In this document: positions 50,801 through 59,428 of the stretch, one piece after another
How the letters are laid out: each line of letters begins with the position of its first letter
Position numbering within the stretch: the first letter of the stretch is position 1
Assembly (NCBI RefSeq): GCF_005222815.1
Contig: NZ_STGB01000004.1
Coordinates: forward strand, 1-64,000
Reading direction: 5' to 3'
DNA: 64,000 bases
Source of the DNA: Roseomonas sp. AR75
GTDB lineage: Bacteria; Pseudomonadota; Alphaproteobacteria; Acetobacterales; Acetobacteraceae
Notes under the pieces: generated by a model
Databases searched by the model: none
Seen by the model: only the letters and a program-made list of their open reading frames with translations
Told to the model about the DNA's origin: nothing
Program-made: the position numbers and the translations under genes

Positions 50801-52597
50801 ACCTGCGCGGGCGTCGGCGACATGTCCGGCGACGTGTTCGGCAACGGCCTGCTGGTCTCGCGCGAGACGAAGCTGCTCGCCGCCTTCGACCACCGGCACA
50901 TCTTCCTCGACCCCGATCCCGACCCGGCGATCTCCTATGCCGAGCGCGAGCGGCTGTTCAGGTTGCCGCGCTCCTCCTGGGCCGACTACGACGCGCGGCT
51001 GCTTTCGGCCGGTGGCGCGGTGCTGCCGCGCAACGCGAAGTCGCTGCCGCTGTCCGAGCAGGCGCGCGCGCTGCTCGGCATCGAGACCGAGCGGGCCGAG
51101 CCCGCGGCGATCATGCGCGCGATCCTGACGCTGCCGGTGGACCTGCTCTATTTCGGCGGCATCGGCACCTATGTGAAGGCGAGCACGGAGACGCAGGCCG
51201 AGGCCGGCGACCGCGCCAACGATGCGATCCGCGTGGACGGCGCCGCGCTGCGCGCGCGCGTGCTGGGGGAGGGCGCCAATCTCGGCGTCACCCAGGCCGG
51301 CCGCATCGAGGCGGCGCGGCACGGCGTGCGGATCAACACCGATGCGCTCGACAACTCCGCCGGCGTCTCCACCTCCGACCACGAGGTGAACATCAAGATC
51401 CTGCTGGCCGAGGCGGAGCGCGACGGCACGCTGACGCGCCGCCAGCGCGACGAGCTGCTGGCGGAGATGACGGACGAGGTCGCCGCGCTGGTGCTGGCCG
51501 ACAACACCGCGCAATCCATCGCCGTCAGCCTGGAGGCGATGCGCGCCGCGGAGGACCTCGCCGCGCATGGCGCGCTGATGCAGCGGCTGGAGACGGAGGG
51601 CGTGCTGGACCGCGCCGTGGCGGGGCTGCCCGATGCCGCCGCGCTGCGCATGCGTGCCGCGGCGAATGAGGGCCTGACGCGGCCGGAGATCGCCGCGCTG
51701 CTGCCCTTCGCCAAGCTGTGGCTGACCGAGGCGATCGAGGGCAGCACGCTGCCGGACGATCCCGCGCTGGCGCCGATGCTCGTCGCGTATTTTCCGACGC
51801 CGCTGCGCGAGCGCTTCGGTGCGTATATCCCGCGCCACCGCCTGCGGCGGGAGCTGGTGGCGATGCTGCTGGCGAACATGGTGGCGAACCGGCTCGGCGT
51901 GGCGGGGCTGTCGCGCCTGCTCGGCGCCTCCGGCGACGGCGTGACGGTGGCGCGCGCGGCCTGGCTGGCGGATGCGCTGTTCGGGCTGGATGCGGCGGCG
52001 GCCGAGGCCGATGCGGCCGAGGCGCCGGCGGTGACGCGGCTGGCGGTGCTGCTCGGCCTGCGGCGGCTGCAGGAAGCGGCCGCGCGCGAGATGCTCGGCG
52101 GCGAGGGACCGCTCGATGCGGCGCGCGACGCGCTGGCGCCGGGCGTCGCGACGCTGGTCGCCGCGGCGGAGGCATCGCCCTGGCCGGAAGCCGGCGTGCT
52201 GACGGAGGCCGGGGTCCCGCTGCGCGCCGCGATTCTCGCCGTGGCGCCGCGGCTGGCCGCCGCGCCGGCGGTGGTGCGGCTGGCGCAGCAGGCGGGCGTC
52301 GCGCCGGATCGCGCTGCGGAATCCTGGGCCGCCGTGGGCGAGGCCTTCGCGCTGGACGCGCTGCGCGCCGCGGCGGAAAGCGCGCGCGCCACCGGCCCCT
52401 TCGCCGCGCGTGCGAAGGCCGAGGCGCTGGACGATCTCGGCGGGCTGCAGGCGAGCCTGGCGCGGGCGAGCCTGGCGGGGATGACGCCGGATGGCGCGGC
52501 GGCGGCGGAAGCGGCGAGCCTCGCCCGTGAAGCCGCGGCCGCGGGCGACCTGGTCGCGATCGGCGTCGCGGCGCGGGCCTTGCGGGGGCTCGGATAG
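47885..52597 (+). CDS. NAD-specific glutamate dehydrogenase, large (GDH-180) type
   Basis: A 1570-aa cytoplasmic enzyme that deaminates glutamate to 2-oxoglutarate. Start ATG 47885 follows GAGGAGG. The catalytic core (about 770-1210) has [35 protein letters not shown] and [20 protein letters not shown]. The N-terminal ACT-like regulatory region and the C-terminal helical region are typical of the 1500-1650-residue class. [16 protein letters not shown] near residue 1160 is diagnostic. It is transcribed alone, divergent from the hydroxylase unit. A very long frame on the opposite strand is a codon-bias shadow. Confidence 0.96.
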   Translation: [1570 protein letters not shown]

Positions 52598-52599
52598 AC

Positions 52600-52713
52600 C
52601 CCACCCCGCCCTTGCAGGGGCTGGCTGGGTGGGGGAGACCGCTTCGCCGGAGATGCGCAGCATGATTCGGGCTCTCCCCCACCCCGACCCTCCCCCGCAA
52701 GCGCGGGGGAGGG
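52600..52713. repeat. Inverted pair of C-rich intergenic repeat elements
   Basis: Same family as at 5-120. One copy (about 52600-52641) reads as the reverse complement; the other (about 52671-52713) contains CTCCCCCACCCCGACCCTCC and a hairpin around CCCCCGCAAGCGCGGGGGAG. They fill most of the 138-bp gap between the glutamate dehydrogenase and the MFS gene. Confidence 0.62.
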
Positions 52714-52735
52714 AGAAGCAGGACAATCACCCGCG

Positions 52736-53977
52736 ATGACCCGCAAGGCTTTGGCCTGGGCCTTCTATGACTGGGCCAACAGCGCCTTCCCGACGGTGGT
52801 CTCCACCTTCGTCATCGCCGCCTATTTCGCCCAGGGCATCGCTGCCGATCCGGCCACGGGCCAGGCCCAATGGGGCTGGATGCAGGCGATCGCGGGGCTC
52901 TGCATCGCGCTGCTCTCGCCGGTGCTCGGCGCCATCGCCGATGCGGGCGGGCGGCGGCGCGCCATGCTCGCCACCTTCACCGGCATCACCGCCATCGCCA
53001 CCGCGATGATCTGGTTCGCGAAGCCCGATCCGGCCTGGGCGCTCTATGCGCTCACCTGCGTCGGCATCGCGACGATCGGCTTCGAGGTGGCGACGGTGTT
53101 CTACAATTCCATGCTGCCGCAGGTCGCGCCGAAGGAGCGGATCGGCCGCGTCTCCGGCCTGGCCTGGGGCCTCGGCTATGCCGGCGGCCTCGCCTGCCTG
53201 GGCGCCTGCCTGCTGCTGCTGGTGCAGCCCGATCCGGCGCTGTTCGGGCTGGATCGCGGGCAGGCGGAGCATGTGCGCGCGACGGCTCTGCTGGTCGCGG
53301 CCTGGCTCGTGGTGTTCGCCTGGCCGGCGCTGGTGGTGCTGGCCGATCCGCCGGGTCGCCGGCCGCGCTGGCGCGATGCGGCGGCGGAGGGAATGGCGGA
53401 CATCCTGGCCGTGCTGCGCAGCCTGCCGCAGCAGCGCGACCTGCTGCGCTTCCTCGTGGCGCGGCTGTTCTACACGGATGGGCTGAACACGCTGTTCGCC
53501 TTCGGCGCGATCTATGCCGCCGGCGTCTTCGGCATGGGCTTCGAGCAGATACTGCTGTTCGGCATCGCGATGAATGTCGCGGCCGGCGCGGGCGCCGCCG
53601 GCTTCGCGCTGATCGAGGACCGCGTCGGCTCGCGGCGCATGGTGCTGATTGCGCTGATGGCGATCATCGTGCTGGGCACGGGGCTGCTGCTGGCGCCGGA
53701 CGAGACCTGGTTCTGGGCGATGGCGCTGGCGCTCGGGCTGTTCTTCGGCCCGGCCCAGGCCGCCAGCCGCGCCTTCATGGCCCGCATTGCGCCGGAGGGC
53801 GAGACTTCGGCCTGGTTCGGCCTGTTCGCGCTCTCGGGCCGCGTCACCGGCTTCTTCGGCCCCGCCGCGCTGGCGGCGGTGACGGCGATCACCGACAGCC
53901 AGCGCCTGGGGATGGCGACGGTGCTGGCGTTCCTGGCGCTGGGTGCGGCGATCCTGGCGACGGTGAAGGGCCGCTGA
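52736..53977 (+). CDS. MFS transporter, Atg22/UMF1 family
   Basis: A 413-aa inner-membrane protein with 12 predicted membrane segments. LAWAFYDWANSAFPTVVSTF at the N-terminus is the family signature. ADAGGRRRAM near residue 68 is the MFS loop 2-3 motif and VFYNSMLPQVAPKERIGRVS is also conserved. The substrate is not known, though related yeast proteins export amino acids. Its ATG follows the C-rich repeats. It is convergent with the RTX protein gene. Confidence 0.9.
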   Translation: MTRKALAWAFYDWANSAFPTVVSTFVIAAYFAQGIAADPATGQAQWGWMQAIAGLCIALLSPVLGAIADAGGRRRAMLATFTGITAIATAMIWFAKPDPAWALYALTCVGIATIGFEVATVFYNSMLPQVAPKERIGRVSGLAWGLGYAGGLACLGACLLLLVQPDPALFGLDRGQAEHVRATALLVAAWLVVFAWPALVVLADPPGRRPRWRDAAAEGMADILAVLRSLPQQRDLLRFLVARLFYTDGLNTLFAFGAIYAAGVFGMGFEQILLFGIAMNVAAGAGAAGFALIEDRVGSRRMVLIALMAIIVLGTGLLLAPDETWFWAMALALGLFFGPAQAASRAFMARIAPEGETSAWFGLFALSGRVTGFFGPAALAAVTAITDSQRLGMATVLAFLALGAAILATVKGR

Positions 53978-53994
53978 GCACGCGCCGCCCCATA

Positions 53995-56088
53995 TCAAGC
54001 CAGGAAGGCGGACTCCGACGGCAGCGCGAGGCCGTTCAGCAGCAGCACGAAATCCGCCTCCGCATCCGCATCGGCGCCGTCCACCTCGACGCGCAGCTTG
54101 CGCAGCGTCAGGTCGCGTTCGATGCGGAGTTCGGCGACGCCGTCGCCGCCGGTGAAGGCCGCGGTTCCGATGAAGTCCAGCCCGCCGAAGGCGGTCAGGT
54201 CGATGCGGTCTGCGCCGCGCACGAAATCCAGGATCAGGTCGGGTGCATCGGGCGCGCTGTCGCCGGGGCCGAAGACGAAGATGTCGTTCTCCGCCCCGCC
54301 GCGCAGCGTATCGGCGCCGAGCCCACCGTCCAGCGTGTCTTCGCCGTCCTCGCCCAGCACGAGGTCGGCGCCGTCCCCGCCGCGGAGCAGGTCGCCTTCG
54401 CTGCCGCCGCGCAGCACGTCGTTGCCCGCGCCACCGTCCAGCGTGTCGGCGCCGGCCTCGCCGAGCAGCGAATCCTGGCCGTCCTCGCCCTGCAGCAGGT
54501 CGTCGTCCGCGCCAGCGCGCAGCAGGTCGGCATCAGCGCCGGCCAGCAGGCTGTCGGCGCCGTCGCCGCCGAGCATCGTGTCCGTCCCGGCACCGCCCAG
54601 CAGCAGGTCGTCGCCGCCGCCGGCGAAGAGCAGGTCGCCGCCCTCGCCGCCATCCAGCGTGTCGGCGCCCTCATCCTCGATCAGCGTGTCGTTGCCGGCC
54701 TCGCCGAGCAGGCGGTCGTTGCCGCCCTGGCCCCTGAGGTTGTCGTTGCCGCCGCCGCCGCTGAGCACGTCGTCGCCGGCGCGGCCGAGGATCGTGTCGG
54801 CGCCTTCGCCGCCTTCCAGGGTGTTGGCGCGCGCAGTGCCGAACAGCAGCAGCGCCGGCGGCTCCTGCACCTGGAAGCGGGCGGCGAGGATGCGGTAGTC
54901 GAAGCCGTTGAAGGTGTCCTCGAAGGCGGCGACCAGGCTGCCGTCGCCGGTCACCGCCATCTCCGGCCGCGTCTGCTGGCCCTGGGTGGTGAAGTCCATG
55001 CGGATGATGCCGCCGTCCAGCGTGCCGTCGGGATTGATGCGCTGGCCGTAGATGTTCGGATCGAAGCCGGAGGTGCCGAAGCCCGAGGTCGCCAGCAGGA
55101 TGTCGCCGTCCGGCAGTTCCACGACTTCCTGGGTGCCGAAATCATTGTGCGGGAAGGTGACGTCGGTCGGCGTGCCTTCCTGCGCACCGGTCTCGTCCAG
55201 GCGATAGACGCGCAGCACCGAATTGCCGGGCGCGATGCTCAGCGCATGCGCCACCAGCAGCCCGCCCTCGGCGCGCGGGGCGAGCACGGGCTGGAAGCCG
55301 CTGGGGTTGTCCAGCAGGAATTCGGGTAGCGCCTCGCTGCCATCGAGGTTGCGGAACAGCACCTTCGGGGTCTGGCTGAAGCCGCTGAAGGTGCTGGCAG
55401 CGACCGCGATGATGTCCGCGTTCGGGCCCGCCAGCGCCGTCGCCGTATCGCGCACGCCAAGGCCCGCCACCCAGGTGGAACCGGCGGTGAGCAGGGTCGT
55501 GGTGGCGCCCGCGCTCCCGTCCGCCTCCAGGACCTGCAGGCGCAGCCGGTCGGGGCTGCCGCCGCCGTCCACATAGATCACGCCCGCCCGGCCGCCCGAC
55601 AGCGCGACGATCTGGTGGAAGGTGACGCCTTCGCTGAACAGCGCGCCGGTCGCGACGCCCAGCTCGGCGCCCACCGTCTGGCCGGTGGCGGGGTCGAGGA
55701 CCAACGCGCCGATGCGCGAGGCGCCGCCGGGCACGTCCGTCACGCCCCAGGCGGCCGCGACCAGGCCGTTGCCGAGCGTGACCAGGCCCGCGCCGTCGAA
55801 ATTGCCGACGAGGTCGGCGCTGACCGGCCGCGCCGGCCCGCGCGCCACGCCATCCGCGCCGAAGACGCGGATCATCATGGTCACGCCGCCATCGGCGTCG
55901 ATCGCATAGGGGTAGCCGGCCGGCGCCGCGGCGGCGGTCTGCGGCAGGAAGTCGTTCCAGAGGGCGACGAAGCCGCCATCCGGCAGGCCGGCGATGCGGG
56001 GCTGGTATTCCGCGCCGAAGCGGGAGGTGCCGTCCTCGGGCGACAGGACCAGGCTGGTCTGACCGGAAACCGGCGTCGTTGCAGCCAT
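53995..56088 (-). CDS. RTX-type calcium-binding repeat protein (T1SS substrate-like)
   Basis: A 697-aa protein without an N-terminal signal peptide. Residues 1 to about 418 contain propeller-like repeats rich in Asp and Gly (GLPDGGFVALWN, VELPDGDILLATSGFGTSG). From about 419 to 597 there are about 18 RTX nonapeptides of the type GGxGxDxLxG, such as LSGGGGNDNLRGQGGNDRLL. The end (DLILDFVRGADRIDLTAFGG onwards) resembles the serralysin-like C-terminal part and secretion signal of type I substrates. No ABC/HlyD pair lies within the window. It may be a secreted adhesin or a calcium-binding matrix protein. Confidence 0.85.
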   Translation of the reverse strand: MAATTPVSGQTSLVLSPEDGTSRFGAEYQPRIAGLPDGGFVALWNDFLPQTAAAAPAGYPYAIDADGGVTMMIRVFGADGVARGPARPVSADLVGNFDGAGLVTLGNGLVAAAWGVTDVPGGASRIGALVLDPATGQTVGAELGVATGALFSEGVTFHQIVALSGGRAGVIYVDGGGSPDRLRLQVLEADGSAGATTTLLTAGSTWVAGLGVRDTATALAGPNADIIAVAASTFSGFSQTPKVLFRNLDGSEALPEFLLDNPSGFQPVLAPRAEGGLLVAHALSIAPGNSVLRVYRLDETGAQEGTPTDVTFPHNDFGTQEVVELPDGDILLATSGFGTSGFDPNIYGQRINPDGTLDGGIIRMDFTTQGQQTRPEMAVTGDGSLVAAFEDTFNGFDYRILAARFQVQEPPALLLFGTARANTLEGGEGADTILGRAGDDVLSGGGGNDNLRGQGGNDRLLGEAGNDTLIEDEGADTLDGGEGGDLLFAGGGDDLLLGGAGTDTMLGGDGADSLLAGADADLLRAGADDDLLQGEDGQDSLLGEAGADTLDGGAGNDVLRGGSEGDLLRGGDGADLVLGEDGEDTLDGGLGADTLRGGAENDIFVFGPGDSAPDAPDLILDFVRGADRIDLTAFGGLDFIGTAAFTGGDGVAELRIERDLTLRKLRVEVDGADADAEADFVLLLNGLALPSESAFLA

Positions 56089-56231
56089 GAGTCAGCGTCC
56101 TCCCGTTGCGGCCTGTTATCTCGCCTTTTTCATGGAGACGGCCGACGGACAAGCAACCGCGAGTTGCGCTGACGTCAGGAATTGTCGGGGCGGCGCATGC
56201 GAGGTGGTCGCCCCTGCGATCCTCTCTTGCC

Positions 56232-56249
56232 TCGATTGCATACAATCGA
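56232..56249. promoter_or_regulatory. Palindromic operator candidate in the RTX/GH1-like divergent gap
   Basis: TCGATTG-CATA-CAATCGA is a perfect 7-bp inverted repeat. TTGCCT (56227-56232) and GATAGA (56251-56256) stand at 18-base spacing around it, a weak promoter shape with the palindrome filling the spacer. It lies 82 bases upstream of the GH1-like start and 143 bases from the RTX start; the rest of the 56089-56331 gap shows no clear signal. Confidence 0.45.
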
Positions 56250-56331
56250 CGATAGAAGGGATGAGCCGCTCACGCGCGCGTGATCGGCAGGCGGGGAGCC
56301 TTCCACCCCCGATGCGTTACCTCCTGGCCGT

Positions 56332-57492
56332 ATGGAGTTCCGCGTGAACGCGCATGCCCCGCTCTTCCGGTCCTTCTTCATGGCCGGCTTCGAATGTTCC
56401 ACCCACCGCAACATGTCCCGCCGTCGGCTCGACATGATCGCCGCCACGCATCACGACATGCTGGCCTTCGAGGATTACAGCCAGTGCGCCGAGCACGGCA
56501 TCCGCACCGTCCGGGACGGCGTGCGCTGGCACCTGGTGGAGACCGCGCCGGGCCAGTACGACTGGTCCTCGGTGCTGCCGATGCTGCGCGCGGCGGAGCG
56601 TGCCGGCACGCAGGTGATCTGGGACCTCTGCCACTATGGCTGGCCCGACGACCTGGATGTGTTCAGCCCGGCCTTCGTGACCCGCTTCGCCCGCTATGCC
56701 GCGGCCTTTGCGACGCTGCACCGGGAGGAGACGGGGCGGGCGCCGCTGGTCTGCCCGGTCAACGAGATCTCCTTCCTCGCCTTCGCCGGCGGCGACATGG
56801 AACGCTGCAGCCCGCATGCGCGCGGCCGCGGCATGGATCTCAAGCGCAACCTGGTGCGCGCCGCCATCGCCGGCACCCACGCGGTGCGCCAGGCGGTGCC
56901 GGGCACGCGCTGCGCCGCCATCGACCCGGTCATCAACATCGTCCCGCGCACCCCGGAGGAGGCCGAGGAGGTCCGGCTGCACAACGCCGCGCAATGGCAG
57001 GCCTGGGACATGCTGGCAGGGCGGGAGGAGCCCTCGCTCGGCGGCGCCGAGGAGATCCTGGATCTCGTCGGCATCAACTACTACTGGAACAACCAGTGGC
57101 TGCACCATGGCGAGCCGCTCAGCACCTTCGACGCCGCGCGCTTCCGCCCCTTCCGCGAACTGATCAAGGACGCCGCGGATCGCTATGCCGGCCGCGACCT
57201 CTTCATCGCGGAGACCAGCATCGAGGGCTGGCCGCGGCCCGCCTGGCTTCGCTACGTGGCGGAGGAGGCCTTCGCGGCGATCGAGGACGGGGTGCGGCTT
57301 CAGGGCCTCTGCCTCTATCCCGTCATCTCCCATATCGGCTGGGACGAGGACCGCTACTGCGCCAACGGCCTGTTCGAGTTGCAGCCGAAGCACGGGCGGC
57401 GGGAGGTGTATCGGCCGCTGGCCGAGGAGCTGGCGCGGCTGCAGGCCCGGCTGCCGGCGCTGGCGGGCCAGGCGCGCAGCGCGGCAGTCTGA
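56332..57492 (+). CDS. Glycoside hydrolase family 1-like protein
   Basis: A 386-aa cytoplasmic TIM-barrel protein. Family-1-like features are FFMAGFECSTHRN at the start, DGVRWHLVETAPGQYDWSSV, WDLCHYGWPDDLDVF, the acid/base pair in CPVNEISFLAFAGGD, GINYYWNNQW, and a possible nucleophile Glu in LFIAETSIEG. It is shorter than true beta-glucosidases (about 450). No signal peptide. The substrate is unknown. It begins downstream of the palindrome at 56232 and is followed, 74 bases later, by hemH. Confidence 0.78.
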   Translation: MEFRVNAHAPLFRSFFMAGFECSTHRNMSRRRLDMIAATHHDMLAFEDYSQCAEHGIRTVRDGVRWHLVETAPGQYDWSSVLPMLRAAERAGTQVIWDLCHYGWPDDLDVFSPAFVTRFARYAAAFATLHREETGRAPLVCPVNEISFLAFAGGDMERCSPHARGRGMDLKRNLVRAAIAGTHAVRQAVPGTRCAAIDPVINIVPRTPEEAEEVRLHNAAQWQAWDMLAGREEPSLGGAEEILDLVGINYYWNNQWLHHGEPLSTFDAARFRPFRELIKDAADRYAGRDLFIAETSIEGWPRPAWLRYVAEEAFAAIEDGVRLQGLCLYPVISHIGWDEDRYCANGLFELQPKHGRREVYRPLAEELARLQARLPALAGQARSAAV

Positions 57493-57566
57493 CCCCGCGC
57501 AGCAGATATTCCGCGATATCCTGCGCTCCGGCCCACGCAACACTTGACCCCGGCGGCGGGCATGTC

Positions 57567-58712
57567 ATGTCCCGCCCCGTCATGGACCTCCCCACCGAGC
57601 CGCAGCCCCAGCTGGTCACCTCCGCCAAGCGGCCTCGGCTGGCTGTCGTGCTGTTCAACCTTGGCGGGCCGGATGCGCCGGAGAGCATCCGGCCCTTCCT
57701 GGTCAACCTCTTCACCGACCCGGCCATCCTGCGGGTCCCCGGCTGGGTGCGCCCCTGGCTCGGCCGGATCATCGCCTGGCGGCGGACCAGGCCGGCCAGC
57801 GAGAACTACGCCATCCTCGGTGGCCGCTCCCCCCTGCTGGAACTGACCCAGGAACAGGCGACGGCCCTGGAATCCGTGCTGAACGCCGAAGGCGAGGTGG
57901 AGGCCAAGACCTTCATCGCGATGCGCTACTGGCACCCGATGAGCGACGCATGCGCCGCGGCGGTGAAGGCGTGGAAGCCGGACGAGATCCTGCTGCTGCC
58001 GCTCTATCCGCAGTATTCCACCACCACCACCGGCAGCTCTGTGCTGGCCTGGGACAAGGCGGCGGCACGCATCGGGCTCAGCGTGCCGACCACCACACTC
58101 TGCTGCTTCCACTCCGACCCGGCCTTCGCCGAAGCCACCGCGCGGCTGGTGCGCGACTCCTGGCACGCGGCGCGGGCGGCGCTCGACCCCGCGATCCCGC
58201 TGCGCGTGCTTTTCAGCGCGCATGGCCTGCCGGAGAGCATCGTCACCGCCGGCGACCCCTATCAGTGGCAGGTCGAGCAATCCGTCGCGCAGGTGGTGGA
58301 GCGGCTGGGCATCGCGGAGCTGGACCACGTGGTCTGCTACCAGTCGCGCGTGACGCCGCAGAAATGGATCGGCCCCTCGACGGAGGAGGAGCTGGAGCGC
58401 GCCGGGCACGACAAGGTGGCGGTGCTGGTGGTGCCCATCGCCTTCACCTCCGAACATTCGGAGACGCTGGTGGAGCTCGACGTGGAATACCGGGAGGAAG
58501 CCGAGAAATTCGGCGTCCCCGGCTATTTCCGCACCCCCGCGCAGAACGCCGATGCCGGCTTCATCGCCGCGCTCGCCGGCCTGGTGCGGCATGCGCGCGG
58601 CTGTGGCCGCAGCCTCTGCTCCTTCGCCGGGGCCCGGCAATGCCCGAAGCAGCATCGCGACTGCCCGCATGAGAAGGTCTCGGCCGCCCGCCGCGCCCAG
58701 GTGACCGCGTGA
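57567..58712 (+). CDS. hemH: Ferrochelatase with C-terminal cysteine cluster
   Basis: A 381-aa membrane-associated enzyme inserting Fe2+ into protoporphyrin IX. It contains LAVVLFNLGGPDAPESIRPF, LPLYPQYSTTTTGS, LRVLFSAHGLPESIV with the active His, and SEHSETLVELDVEY. The extra C-terminal tail has four Cys (CGRSLC, CPKQHRDC), as in ferrochelatases that carry a [2Fe-2S] cluster. ATG 57567 is chosen; the internal ATG five codons later is also possible. Its stop overlaps the HAD gene start (GTGA). Confidence 0.95.
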   Translation: MSRPVMDLPTEPQPQLVTSAKRPRLAVVLFNLGGPDAPESIRPFLVNLFTDPAILRVPGWVRPWLGRIIAWRRTRPASENYAILGGRSPLLELTQEQATALESVLNAEGEVEAKTFIAMRYWHPMSDACAAAVKAWKPDEILLLPLYPQYSTTTTGSSVLAWDKAAARIGLSVPTTTLCCFHSDPAFAEATARLVRDSWHAARAALDPAIPLRVLFSAHGLPESIVTAGDPYQWQVEQSVAQVVERLGIAELDHVVCYQSRVTPQKWIGPSTEEELERAGHDKVAVLVVPIAFTSEHSETLVELDVEYREEAEKFGVPGYFRTPAQNADAGFIAALAGLVRHARGCGRSLCSFAGARQCPKQHRDCPHEKVSAARRAQVTA

Positions 58713-59398
58713 GCGCTGCCGCCATGCCGCGCCGCCCGGCGGCCGTGCTGTTCGATTGCGACGGCGTCCTGGCCGACACCGAGGCGCTGCACGACCGCAT
58801 CATGGCGGAGGAGGTGAGCCGCCTCGGCTGGGACATTTCGCCGGAGGAAGGCGCGCGCCGCTTCCGTGGCCTGGCCTGGGAGGCGATTGCGCCGCAGGTC
58901 GAGGAGCGTCTCGGGCCCGGCTCCGTGCCCGCCGACTTCCTGCCGCAGCTCATCGCCCGCGTGGTGCGCGCGCTGGAGGAGGAGGCCGAGCCCGTGCATG
59001 GCGTGCTGGCCGCGCTGGAGGCGATCACCGCGGCAGGCATCCCCGTGGCCGTCGCCAGCAACTCCTCCCGCGCGGAGCTGGCGACGAAGCTGCGGCGGCT
59101 CGGCCTGACGGAGATGTTCCGCGGGCGCACCTTCAGCGTGAACGACGTGGCGCGGCCGAAGCCGGCACCCGACATGTATCGCGCCGCCGCTGCGTCCTGT
59201 GGCGCCGATCCGCAGGATTGCGTGGTGGTGGAGGACAGCGTCGCCGGTGCGCGCGCCGGCGTCGCGGCCGGCTCCCGCGTGCTGGGCTTCGCGCATGAGG
59301 CCTCCGCGCCGGCGCTGCGGGCGGTGGGCGCGGAGCCCTTCTTCGCGATGAGCGCGCTTCCCTTCCTGCTCGGGCTGACGCCCGTCGCCGCGGGCTGA
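58709..59398 (+). CDS. HAD-superfamily phosphatase/phosphoglucomutase-like
   Basis: A 229-aa cytoplasmic hydrolase. Motif I is LFDCDGVLADTEALH, motif II VASNSS, motif III K in RPKPAPDMYRAA, motif IV VVEDSVAGARAGVAAG. This is the CbbY/Gph/beta-phosphoglucomutase subgroup. It starts at GTG 58709 overlapping hemH, so it is coupled to haem synthesis although no direct role is known. A Bug receptor follows after 30 bases. Confidence 0.9.
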   Translation: MSAAAMPRRPAAVLFDCDGVLADTEALHDRIMAEEVSRLGWDISPEEGARRFRGLAWEAIAPQVEERLGPGSVPADFLPQLIARVVRALEEEAEPVHGVLAALEAITAAGIPVAVASNSSRAELATKLRRLGLTEMFRGRTFSVNDVARPKPAPDMYRAAAASCGADPQDCVVVEDSVAGARAGVAAGSRVLGFAHEASAPALRAVGAEPFFAMSALPFLLGLTPVAAG

Positions 59399-59428
59399 TA
59401 CCCTCCCCGGCGGGGAGGGCCAAGGGCC

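Noticed and set aside
47795..52726. A 1643-codon open frame opposite the glutamate dehydrogenase
   Set aside because: No recognisable domain, and composition is typical of antisense frames in GC-rich genes. The dehydrogenase motifs on the plus strand are unambiguous.
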